In this document: positions 1 to 5,942 of the stretch, piece after piece
How positions within the stretch are numbered: the first letter of the stretch is position 1
Layout: each line of letters opens with the position of its first letter
Source of the DNA: an uncultured Mycoplasma sp.
GTDB lineage: Bacteria > Bacillota_I > Bacilli_A > RF39 > UBA660
Length of the DNA: 5,957 nucleotides
Assembly: GCA_947388575.1 (NCBI GenBank)
Contig: CANDSI010000074.1
Location: 1-5,957 of the forward strand
Reading direction: 5' to 3'
Position numbers and translations under genes: made by a program
Notes under the pieces: model-generated
Told to the model about the DNA's origin: nothing
The model's database searches: none
Seen by the model: only the letters and a program-made list of their open reading frames with translations

Positions 1-67
1 TTTTTGTTTTGTCTGTTATAGCTACACCTAAAGTTTTAGTCCCTAAATCTAGTCCTAAATATCTCAT
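1..67 (-). CDS. ruvX: RuvX/YqgF family nuclease (Holliday junction resolvase-like / pre-16S rRNA processing), N-terminal fragment
   Basis: Only the first 22 codons are present; the gene runs off the left edge. The translated start is MRYLGLDLGTKTLGVAITDK. This carries the family's N-terminal signature D-x-G-x-K-x-x-G-V-A, with Asp7 as the first metal-binding acidic residue of the RNase H-like fold. Family knowledge: YqgF/RuvX is a small, roughly 140-residue cytoplasmic nuclease, proposed as a Holliday junction resolvase and shown in E. coli to act in maturation of the 16S rRNA 5' end. The ATG is preceded by AAAGGA (positions 75-80) with 7 nt spacing, which supports this start. In many Firmicutes the gene follows alaS and a small yrzL/ireB-like gene. 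Here its upstream neighbour is instead a Lys-rich membrane protein 90 nt away. The identity rests on a short but very characteristic motif. The remaining active-site residues lie outside the window. Confidence 0.85.
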   Translation of the reverse strand, partial: MRYLGLDLGTKTLGVAITDKTK

Positions 68-119
68 ATATGGTTCCTTTCTTCTTGCACATATTTATTA
101 TTTTATCAAATTTCTTTTT

Positions 120-148
120 ATATTACAATACATCCTGTGTTTTGCCAA
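120..148 (-). promoter_or_regulatory. candidate promoter for ruvX
   Basis: On the minus strand, TTGGCA (143-148, five of six matches to TTGACA) is followed after 17 nt by TAATAT (120-125, four of six matches to TATAAT). Transcription would start near 112, leaving a leader of about 45 nt before the ruvX ATG. There is no terminator between the preceding gene and this site, so readthrough from upstream is equally possible. In such AT-rich DNA a match of this quality can arise by chance. Confidence 0.35.
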
Positions 149-157
149 ATATATTAA

Positions 158-754
158 TTATCTATTACGACAGCTTCCTTCCCATATCTTCTTTGTATTT
201 CCATTTTTATCTAATTTATATGTATAACATATTGTGCCAGTTTCATTGCATATAGCTTTTCTACAATGTGCACGCATATTATTCTTATTTACCATTAGTA
301 CTATGGCGATTAATAGTGCTAAAGAACCTGCGATTATAAATAATTCATATCCTTTAAGCTTACTATTAAATGTTTTTTTAGTTTCGATTACTTCAGTTTT
401 TGGTATTTCTTCTTGTTTCTCACTCTTTTTAGACTTTGGTATTTGTTTTATTTCTTCATTAGTAATATTTTTATTTGAAGCTTTCACTTTTTTGGTTTCT
501 ATTTTATTTGTTGTACTTTTAGTATTTTTATTTGTTGAAGTATTTACTTTATTGGATTTGTTTTTATCTTTGGTTGCTGTGCTTCTTTGACTATTTTTTT
601 GAGAGCTTTTTGTTGTTTCCTTTTTTTTGGTGTTAGTATTTGTTGCTTTTTTATTATTAGTTGTTTTTTTAGTAACAGTTTTATTAGCTGCTCCTGTAGT
701 TTTTGAAGTGCTTTTTTTTGGAGTTTTTTTCTTTGTCTCTTTTTCTTCTTTCAT
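158..754 (-). CDS. Lys/Thr-rich single-pass membrane protein with a four-cysteine C-terminal tail, function unknown
   Basis: I do not recognise this protein (198 residues from the chosen start). Residues 1 to about 133 are low-complexity and hydrophilic, dominated by Lys, Thr, Asn and Ser, with a more Glu-rich part around 98-125. Residues 137-155 form one hydrophobic transmembrane segment. The last 43 residues contain four cysteines (164, 169, 176, 195) and end in CRNR. There is no cleavable signal peptide. The very basic N-terminal part should stay in the cytoplasm by the positive-inside rule, placing the cysteine tail outside, where it could form two disulfides. This topology is inference, because the tail also has basic residues near the membrane. 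A longer reading frame reaches GTG at 794-796. That start has no ribosome binding site and lies upstream of the likely transcription start, so I prefer the ATG at 752-754, which follows AAGAGG. The coding strand has several A7-A8 runs. The gene could be nucleic-acid or cell-wall associated, but nothing proves either. Confidence 0.75.
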   Translation of the reverse strand: MKEEKETKKKTPKKSTSKTTGAANKTVTKKTTNNKKATNTNTKKKETTKSSQKNSQRSTATKDKNKSNKVNTSTNKNTKSTTNKIETKKVKASNKNITNEEIKQIPKSKKSEKQEEIPKTEVIETKKTFNSKLKGYELFIIAGSLALLIAIVLMVNKNNMRAHCRKAICNETGTICYTYKLDKNGNTKKIWEGSCRNR

Positions 755-764
755 TTTTTTATAA

Positions 765-770
765 CCTCTT
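765..770 (-). promoter_or_regulatory. ribosome binding site deciding the start of the Lys-rich membrane protein
   Basis: AAGAGG on the minus strand sits 10 nt before the ATG at 752-754. The alternative in-frame GTG at 794-796 is preceded only by A/T-rich sequence without a purine-rich Shine-Dalgarno match. This supports the shorter, 198-residue protein. Confidence 0.6.
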
Positions 771-786
771 TTTCTATTTCTTATTA

Positions 787-795
787 ATTGTATCA
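787..795 (-). promoter_or_regulatory. extended -10 promoter of the Lys-rich membrane protein gene
   Basis: On the minus strand, TGATACAAT combines the TGn extension (TG at 794-795) with TACAAT (787-792, five of six matches to TATAAT). No good -35 box is found 17 nt upstream (TTTTCT). Initiation would fall near 780, downstream of the GTG alternative start and about 26 nt before the preferred ATG. The element follows directly after the terminator of the 390-residue protein gene. Confidence 0.55.
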
Positions 796-811
796 CATAA
801 TTTATTTTTAG

Positions 812-842
812 AAAAGAAAAAAGCTATACTTTAGCATAACTT
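812..842 (-). terminator. intrinsic terminator of the 390-residue protein gene
   Basis: On the minus strand, AAGTTATGC (842-834) pairs with GTATAGCTT (829-821) across a TAAA loop. This gives a 9-bp stem with two G-T wobbles, followed by TTTTCTTTT. It begins 12 nt after the stop codon of the upstream gene, the expected place for a Rho-independent terminator. Confidence 0.75.
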
Positions 843-854
843 AAATTCTATGTT

Positions 855-2027
855 TTATCTCCCTAAATAATCTTCTCTTCTTTTGTAATCGTTTATTAAT
901 TTAAAAAGCTCATTAAATGCTTCGCTTCTGCTTTCGATAGCTTCTTCTGTTTTAAGCTTTAAACTAAAATCTGCCTCATGAGGAAATGATATTATATCTA
1001 ATCCAATCGTTACATCACTTAATTTTGTAAAGTAACGAAGAAGATTATCCGTTATATTACTTTGAAGCTGATCATGTTCTTCCTCTTTTTCAAAAAAATA
1101 CTTAATAAGGCTTTCTGTTAGATTTTCTGAATGCTCTAATTGTTCACAATCGTTTACTAACAATTGCAAATATTGGTTAGCTTTTACTTTATTAAACATT
1201 GACTTTCTCTTTGCATTCCACCTTTCTATTAAAAATGGTTTCACTTCTATTTCTTTATCTGAGCATAATGATATAAAAAGCATAGCAGCAAAAAAGTAAT
1301 GTTCTGGCGCGCCATTTATCTTGGCAATAAACCCCTTTCTGATTTTTTTTAAATATGTTCTTTCTTCAGCTTCATTATTTTTTCTTGTCTTTTGAATACC
1401 ATAAAGTTGATATTTTTCTCCTGTATTGCCTGCATATATTTCTGGCAAGTGTAATATATATCCATCATCAAATTCTAAATAACTTGTAATTCTATATGGC
1501 GTCTCAGCTTTAATTGGGCTTTTTTCTTCTATAATCCGTAATCTTGCTCCAATACTATCAATGTATCCTATATCTATTAGTTTATTGCTCTCAATAATTT
1601 TATTATCTAACATAGCTATACGAGATTTTAAAAAATTTATTGGATTATCGAAATCTTCAAAAGATGCATTAGCAAGTAAATTAGCTACTATTATATATTT
1701 AATTAAGTACTCTTCTTGACCTTCACTTAAAGTATCTTTATATTCTTTATTTAGATCTTCTAAAAAAGCAAAATTTGATATATCATAAAAGTCTATAGCC
1801 TTTCTTACAAATTCTACTAATAAGCTATTAAATAAAACTTTATTGGTTATTTTTAAAGTTGGTATTACTAAATCTTCACATGCCGCTTCATCACATATAC
1901 TTGTTACTTCATTATCTATCACTAAATTAAAGGCAGTATTAAACATAAAATAACAGTCTATTTCTCCTTTTTTAGCTTCTGGAACTATTTTATTATAAAA
2001 TATATCTAATATCCTACTATCTGTCAC
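855..2027 (-). CDS. uncharacterised soluble protein, 390 residues
   Basis: I do not recognise a family. The protein has no signal peptide or transmembrane segment and is expected to be cytoplasmic. Residues 1-150 look largely helical, with hydrophobic stretches at 64-80 and 107-120. Residues 180-212 look beta-rich, with aromatic and Gly turns (DDGYILHLPE, YQLYGIQK). Residues 213-235 are strongly charged and basic. Residues 238-300 return to helix and include a conserved-looking FLIERWNAKRK (265-275). The C-terminal part (300-390) is charged and helical and ends in YKRREDYLGR. Cysteines at 25, 45, 50, 255 and 294 form no metal-site pattern. The start is GTG, chosen because AGGAGG lies 5 nt upstream; the overlapping ATG at 2027-2029 meets a stop at once. 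The gene has its own promoter and terminator, so it is probably monocistronic and its neighbours do not indicate its function. It is a genuine gene by length, ribosome binding site and flanking signals; its function is unknown. Confidence 0.85.
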   Translation of the reverse strand: MTDSRILDIFYNKIVPEAKKGEIDCYFMFNTAFNLVIDNEVTSICDEAACEDLVIPTLKITNKVLFNSLLVEFVRKAIDFYDISNFAFLEDLNKEYKDTLSEGQEEYLIKYIIVANLLANASFEDFDNPINFLKSRIAMLDNKIIESNKLIDIGYIDSIGARLRIIEEKSPIKAETPYRITSYLEFDDGYILHLPEIYAGNTGEKYQLYGIQKTRKNNEAEERTYLKKIRKGFIAKINGAPEHYFFAAMLFISLCSDKEIEVKPFLIERWNAKRKSMFNKVKANQYLQLLVNDCEQLEHSENLTESLIKYFFEKEEEHDQLQSNITDNLLRYFTKLSDVTIGLDIISFPHEADFSLKLKTEEAIESRSEAFNELFKLINDYKRREDYLGR

Positions 2028-2032
2028 ATTGT

Positions 2033-2038
2033 CCTCCT
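2033..2038 (-). promoter_or_regulatory. strong ribosome binding site fixing a GTG start
   Basis: AGGAGG on the minus strand lies 5 nt before GTG at 2025-2027. The neighbouring ATG (2029-2027) is out of frame with the gene and is immediately followed by TGA, so GTG is the true initiator of the 390-residue protein. Confidence 0.85.
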
Positions 2039-2094
2039 ATATTAAAAATATTTTTAAATAACTTTTATATAAAAAAATTTAATTTTATAGCTTA

Positions 2095-2103
2095 ATTATA
2101 TCA
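2095..2103 (-). promoter_or_regulatory. extended -10 promoter of the 390-residue protein gene
   Basis: On the minus strand, TGATATAAT consists of a TGn extension (TG at 2102-2103) and a perfect TATAAT (2095-2100). The hexamer 17 nt upstream (TTTATT, 2118-2123) is a poor -35 box and overlaps the T-run of the ppdK terminator. Transcription would start near 2088, giving an AT-rich leader of about 60 nt with no clear structured element. Confidence 0.6.
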
Positions 2104-2120
2104 TATTATATATTTTTAAT

Positions 2121-2149
2121 AAATTAAAAAGTTATGTAAAAACATAACT
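2121..2149 (-). terminator. intrinsic terminator of ppdK, overlapping its stop codon
   Basis: On the minus strand, AGTTATGT (2149-2142) and ACATAACT (2137-2130) form a perfect 8-bp stem with a TTTT loop, followed by TTTTAATTT. The first stem base is the last base of the ppdK TGA stop codon (2149-2151). This compact arrangement also confirms that translation ends at TGA. Confidence 0.85.
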
Positions 2150-4776
2150 CATTGTTTATTTTTAATTTTTGCTTGAGCTGCTGCTAGTCTGGCAATTGGT
2201 ACTCTAAATGGAGAACATGATACATAATCAAGACCTATACTATCACAAAAAGCAATACTTGCTGGATCTCCGCCATGTTCGCCACATATTCCTAAATGGA
2301 TATTTGGTCTTATAGATTTTCCTTTTTCAATAGCTATTCTTACTAATTCGCCAACGCCTTCAATATCCACTTTAGCAAATGGATCACTTTCAAATATGTT
2401 ATTTTTATAATAATCATTTAAGAACTTACTAGCATCATCTCTTGAGAAGCCATAAGATAATTGAGTTAAATCGTTAGTTCCAAAGGAGAAGAATTCTGCA
2501 TGCTTTGCTATTTTATCAGCAATAAGAGCGGCACGCGGTGTTTCGATCATTGTTCCTACTTGATATTCGATATCAATGCCACTTTTTTTAATAATAGTAT
2601 CTGCAGTTTCACAAACAATATTTTTAACAAAAATTAATTCTTTTTCATCGCCAATTAAAGGGATCATAATTTCAGGAGTTACTTTTGTTCCTTCTTTTGT
2701 AACATTTATAGCGGCTTCAATAATTGCTCTGGTTTGCATTTGAGCAATTTCAGGATATGTAACCGCTAAACGACAACCTCTATGTCCCATCATTGGATTA
2801 AATTCTTTTAAGGAGTCAATTCTTTTCTTTAAGGTTTCAAAACTAATACCTAAACTATCCGCTAAAGCTTTAATCTCATCATCTGTATGAGGCAAAAATT
2901 CATGCAAAGGAGGATCTAAATAACGAATCGTTACACTATATGGTGCCATAGTTTTAAATAATTCTTCAAAATCCGCTCTTTGAGATGGTAATATGTCTGC
3001 TAAAGCTTTTTCTCTTTGTTCTAGAGTTTCTGCAGTAATCATTTTACGGAAGTTAAAGATTCTTGTTTCTTCAAAAAACATATGTTCAGTACGACATAAA
3101 CCAATTCCTTCGGCTCCGAATTTACGAGCTTGTTTGGCATCTTTTGGAGTGTCAGCATTAGTTCTAACTTTTAGTCTTCTAGTTTCATCAGCCCAGCTCA
3201 TAAATGTTTCAAAATCGCCACTTATTGTAGGATCTTCAGTTTTGATAATTCCATCATATACTTTACCAGTAGAACCATCTAAACTGATCTCATCTCCTTC
3301 ATAATATACTTTACCACTTGCTGTTGTTAAAGTTTTCTTTTCGTCATTAACTGTTAATTCACCACAGCCTGATACACAACATCTACCCATACCACGAGCA
3401 ACGACAGCAGCGTGACTAGTCATTCCACCGCGTATAGTAAGTATTCCTTCTGCATGATTCATCCCTTCTATATCTTCAGGACTGGTTTCAAGTCTAACTA
3501 AAATAGTTTTCTCTCCTGCTTTAGCATGCATAGTAACGTCTTCAGCTGTAAAATAAATCTTGCCTGCTCCAGCGCCTGGAGATGCTGCAAGACCTGTTGC
3601 AATAACTTCACCTTTTTTTAAGGCTTCACTATTAAACATTGGATGAAGTAAACTATCTAGTTGTTTTGGCTCAACTTTAAGCAAAGCTTCTTCTTTCGTA
3701 ATCATGCCTTCATTTACTAAATCAACAGCTATTTTTAATGCTGCAGTAGCAGTTCTTTTACCATTTCTGGTTTGTAGCATAAATAATTTCCCATTTTCTA
3801 TAGTAAACTCCATGTCTTGCATATCTTTATAATGATTTTCTAGTTTTTTAGCAATATCTGCAAATTCTTTATAAACTTCTGGCATTACATTTTCTAGTGT
3901 TGAAATTGGTTCTGGAGTTCTAATTCCTGCAACAACATCTTCTCCTTGGGCATTAATTAAATATTCACCATAAAGTTTGGCTTCGCCTGTCGCCGGATTT
4001 CTTGTAAATGCCACTCCTGTCCCTGATGATTCGCCGCGATTACCATAAACCATTTCTTGAACATTAACCGCCGTCCCCCATGATCCTGGAATATCATTCA
4101 TCCTACGATAATATATAGCTCTTTCATTATTCCAACTTCTAAATACTGCTTTTATAGCTTCGATTAATTGAACTTTTGGATCTTGTGGAAATTCTTCACC
4201 TGCAATTTCTTTATATATTCTTTTGAAATCTTCAGTTACTTCAACCATATCTTCTGCTGTTAAATCAGTATCAAATTTTGCTCCTTTTTCTTCTTTTATT
4301 TCATCTAAACGACGTTCAAAACTTGCTTTAGAGTATCCTTTTACGACATCTGCAAACATCTGAATAAATCTACGATATGAATCATAAACAAATCTTTTGT
4401 TTTGAGTAACTTCAGTAAAACCTAGCGCTACTTGATCATTTAAGCCCAAATTTAATACTGTATCCATCATTCCAGGCATACTAGCTCTAGCTCCGCTTCT
4501 AATACTTACAAGCAATGGATTTTCTTTATCTCCTAAGGTCTTGCCAGTGATTTTTTCTAATTCACTTAATTTAGTATAAATTTCTTCTTTTATGGCTTCG
4601 TCTATTACTTCTTTATCTTCATAATATTTGTTACAAGCTTCAGTTGTAACCGTAAACCCACTTGGGACTGGTAGTCCGATTGAAGTCATTTCTGCTAAGT
4701 TTGCCCCTTTTCCTCCTAATAAACTCTTCATGTCTTTGTTACCTTCTGAAAAAAGGTACACATATTTCTTTCCCAT
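2149..4776 (-). CDS. ppdK: pyruvate, phosphate dikinase (PPDK), complete
   Basis: This cytoplasmic enzyme reversibly converts pyruvate, ATP and phosphate to PEP, AMP and pyrophosphate. In anaerobes it can replace or complement pyruvate kinase in glycolysis. The 875-residue length matches bacterial PPDK (about 870-880). The ATP-grasp domain spans roughly 1-340, with GGKGANLAEM at 21-30, SIRSGARASMPGMMDT from 91, and the metal/nucleotide region DMEF (321-324) with Gln335. The swivelling phosphohistidine domain (about 390-510) has GGMTSH with catalytic His455. The C-terminal TIM barrel (about 520-873) binds pyruvate/PEP. It shows CRTEHMFFEE (561-570), IRYLDPP (617-623), IETPRA (744-749), FGTNDLTQ (765-772) and GICGEHGGDP with catalytic Cys831. 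No key residue is missing. AAGGAGG (4781-4787) lies 4 nt before the ATG. The gene has its own promoter and terminator and seems monocistronic. No PPDK regulatory kinase/phosphatase gene lies in the window. The ORF is visibly less AT-rich than its neighbours, as expected for a conserved, well-expressed enzyme. Confidence 0.98.
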   Translation of the reverse strand: MGKKYVYLFSEGNKDMKSLLGGKGANLAEMTSIGLPVPSGFTVTTEACNKYYEDKEVIDEAIKEEIYTKLSELEKITGKTLGDKENPLLVSIRSGARASMPGMMDTVLNLGLNDQVALGFTEVTQNKRFVYDSYRRFIQMFADVVKGYSKASFERRLDEIKEEKGAKFDTDLTAEDMVEVTEDFKRIYKEIAGEEFPQDPKVQLIEAIKAVFRSWNNERAIYYRRMNDIPGSWGTAVNVQEMVYGNRGESSGTGVAFTRNPATGEAKLYGEYLINAQGEDVVAGIRTPEPISTLENVMPEVYKEFADIAKKLENHYKDMQDMEFTIENGKLFMLQTRNGKRTATAALKIAVDLVNEGMITKEEALLKVEPKQLDSLLHPMFNSEALKKGEVIATGLAASPGAGAGKIYFTAEDVTMHAKAGEKTILVRLETSPEDIEGMNHAEGILTIRGGMTSHAAVVARGMGRCCVSGCGELTVNDEKKTLTTASGKVYYEGDEISLDGSTGKVYDGIIKTEDPTISGDFETFMSWADETRRLKVRTNADTPKDAKQARKFGAEGIGLCRTEHMFFEETRIFNFRKMITAETLEQREKALADILPSQRADFEELFKTMAPYSVTIRYLDPPLHEFLPHTDDEIKALADSLGISFETLKKRIDSLKEFNPMMGHRGCRLAVTYPEIAQMQTRAIIEAAINVTKEGTKVTPEIMIPLIGDEKELIFVKNIVCETADTIIKKSGIDIEYQVGTMIETPRAALIADKIAKHAEFFSFGTNDLTQLSYGFSRDDASKFLNDYYKNNIFESDPFAKVDIEGVGELVRIAIEKGKSIRPNIHLGICGEHGGDPASIAFCDSIGLDYVSCSPFRVPIARLAAAQAKIKNKQ

Positions 4777-4804
4777 ATTGCCTCCTTATAATTGTTATAG
4801 ATTT

Positions 4805-4833
4805 ATTATAACAGAAGGCAATACTCCTAACAA
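4805..4833 (-). promoter_or_regulatory. promoter of ppdK
   Basis: On the minus strand, TTGTTA (4828-4833, four of six matches to TTGACA) and a perfect TATAAT (4805-4810) are separated by 17 nt. The -10 is extended by TG at 4812-4813 (TGTTATAAT). Initiation is expected near 4798, leaving a leader of about 20 nt that contains the strong AAGGAGG. This is the best promoter in the window. Confidence 0.75.
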
Positions 4834-4849
4834 TGATACTACTATCATT
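4832..4849. repeat. perfect inverted repeat at the ppdK promoter, candidate operator
   Basis: AATGATA (4832-4838) and TATCATT (4843-4849) are perfect 7-base inverted arms around a CTAC spacer. The repeat overlaps the end of the ppdK -35 box (4828-4833) and extends upstream of it. It lies upstream of the transcription start and is not followed by a T-run, so it is neither a terminator nor a leader hairpin. A dimeric regulator would fit this geometry. Chance occurrence is possible in AT-rich DNA, and I recognise no specific regulator motif. Confidence 0.45.
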
Positions 4850-4883
4850 TGACAAAACTTATACAAATTGGTCTTTATTTTTC

Positions 4884-4913
4884 AAAATTAAAAGAGTGAC
4901 TTATTTACCACTC
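4884..4913 (-). terminator. probable weak terminator of the 308-residue protein gene
   Basis: On the minus strand, GAGTG (4913-4909) pairs with CACTC (4898-4894). A G-T wobble can extend the stem inward, and an 8-nt loop holds the TAA stop codon. TTTTAATTTT follows. The stem is short but GC-richer than its surroundings and is correctly placed between this gene and the ppdK promoter. Confidence 0.5.
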
Positions 4914-5827
4914 CATATTTCATACCAATTTTTTAAATTACTTATGCCATCACCAGCTATTTCTTTGATTAAATCAAATGTTAAACCAAAATTTTTCTTT
5001 AAACTTTGAAATCCATCTTTAGCACTAGCACATAATTCATTGTTGGAATTGCAAATAGTTGTTGTAATATCTAAATAAACAGATATAATATTAGCCTTAA
5101 TATTTGTATATATTTTTTTAGTAGTACTTGAAATACTTTCTTTATAACCTGGAAAATATTTATCTATTTTACTATCTAAATACAATGCGCTCGATAATAC
5201 TTTTAATTTAATATTATTTGATAATTCATTAAATGTATGACCCATAATAGTTCCTTTATAAAAGATAAAATCAACTATTGTAATAAAATACTCTTTGGCA
5301 CTTTCTCCTAAACTTGGTTTATCCATTTCCACTTGCAATGTATTCATGTAATTCATAACAGTTGTATCAGCGTTGTCTAATTTTTCATTATTAGTATTTG
5401 GCTTATTTATTGTATTTTGATTAGAATTATTGTTACTAGGCTTTGTTACATTTTCATTAATATTGTGGTCTTTATTCTCTGTTTCATTGTCTTTTATTTC
5501 AGTTTTATTCTTCTCAATTAATTCTTCATCTCTAATTTTTATCTCTTTAGGAGTCTTTTCAATATTTGTTTCACTTTCAATATAAGTAAATTTAACTTTA
5601 TCTCCTACTTCGTAATTACCTTTAATATTTATAATCAAATAATTCTCTTTATTACTTTCTATCATTAAATATTCTTTATCTGCAATTATTACTGTACCTG
5701 TTATATCTCTTGATACTTCTGTTTGTTTATTGGTTAATAAGTAGAAGATTGTTATGCATGCACTTATAAATAAAATGAATAAAATCCCTATCATTATATT
5801 TTTACTATTTCTTTTTAAAAATTCCAT
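4901..5827 (-). CDS. membrane- or lipid-anchored extracytoplasmic protein, function unknown
   Basis: I do not recognise a named family (308 residues). A short basic N-terminus (MEFLKRNSKN) precedes one hydrophobic segment at about 11-32, giving an N-in/C-out signal anchor. ISAC at 21-24 also fits a lipobox, but the hydrophobic run continues beyond Cys24, so a transmembrane anchor is the simpler reading. Residues 42-82 look like a small beta-rich, possibly OB-like domain, with GTVIIADKEYLMIE followed by VGDKVKFTY. Residues 83-155 form an Asn/Glu/Lys-rich, disordered-looking linker. Residues 156-308 form a mainly helical C-terminal domain with aromatic-rich segments (FIFYKGT, KYFPGYKES) and a Cys pair at 259 and 266 that could form a disulfide outside the cell. 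The ATG is supported by AAGGGG (5836-5841) 8 nt upstream. The gene has its own promoter and probable terminator, so its position next to ppdK does not imply a shared function. Confidence 0.85.
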   Translation of the reverse strand: MEFLKRNSKNIMIGILFILFISACITIFYLLTNKQTEVSRDITGTVIIADKEYLMIESNKENYLIINIKGNYEVGDKVKFTYIESETNIEKTPKEIKIRDEELIEKNKTEIKDNETENKDHNINENVTKPSNNNSNQNTINKPNTNNEKLDNADTTVMNYMNTLQVEMDKPSLGESAKEYFITIVDFIFYKGTIMGHTFNELSNNIKLKVLSSALYLDSKIDKYFPGYKESISSTTKKIYTNIKANIISVYLDITTTICNSNNELCASAKDGFQSLKKNFGLTFDLIKEIAGDGISNLKNWYEIWSGK

Positions 5828-5851
5828 TGCTATTTCCCCTTTATTAATTAT

Positions 5852-5880
5852 ATTATAACATTTACATATAAATAGTGCAA
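5852..5880 (-). promoter_or_regulatory. promoter of the 308-residue protein gene
   Basis: On the minus strand, TGTTATAAT provides a perfect -10 (5852-5857) with the TGn extension at 5859-5860. TTGCAC (5875-5880) lies 17 nt upstream and keeps only the TTG core of a -35 box. Initiation would fall near 5845, with a leader of about 18 nt containing the ribosome binding site. Confidence 0.6.
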
Positions 5881-5917
5881 AAAAAATTATATTTATTTTT
5901 TATTACATAAATGGAAA

Positions 5918-5942
5918 TATTAAGTGTCCGCACATTTTAATA
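5918..5942. repeat. imperfect inverted repeat near the right edge
   Basis: TATTAAGTG (5918-5926) can pair with CAC (5931-5933) and TTAATA (5937-5942) around a TCCG loop, leaving a 3-nt ATT bulge. It stands out as a small GC-containing patch in very AT-rich DNA, about 40 bp upstream of the promoter of the 308-residue protein gene. It has no immediate T-run in either direction. It might be a regulatory site or part of an upstream gene's end beyond the window. Confidence 0.3.

Noticed and set aside
9..590. Plus-strand reading frames opposite ruvX and the Lys-rich gene
   Set aside because: They are hydrophobic Leu/Phe/Val-rich shadows of the T-rich complement of Lys/Asn codons. They have no credible ribosome binding sites, and minus-strand genes explain the DNA.
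1308..1315. GGCGCGCC octamer in AT-rich DNA
   Set aside because: It lies within ordinary codons (Asn-Gly-Ala-Pro) of the 390-residue protein. It is an isolated GC-rich restriction-type site with no sign of a junction or insertion.
2993..3304. Plus-strand frame of about 100 codons inside ppdK
   Set aside because: It lies wholly antisense to the conserved phosphohistidine/TIM-barrel region of ppdK, where the minus-strand codons are clearly under selection. No promoter or ribosome binding site is seen.
4628..4852. Plus-strand frame across the ppdK start and promoter
   Set aside because: It is antisense to the ATP-grasp N-terminus and reads through the ppdK promoter, with no supporting signals. 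It is a chance frame.
4849..4877. Perfect TTGACA on the plus strand upstream of ppdK, suggesting a divergent promoter
   Set aside because: The hexamer 17 nt downstream is TCTTTA, a poor -10. The strand leads antisense into the end of the 308-residue protein gene, where no plus-strand gene exists.
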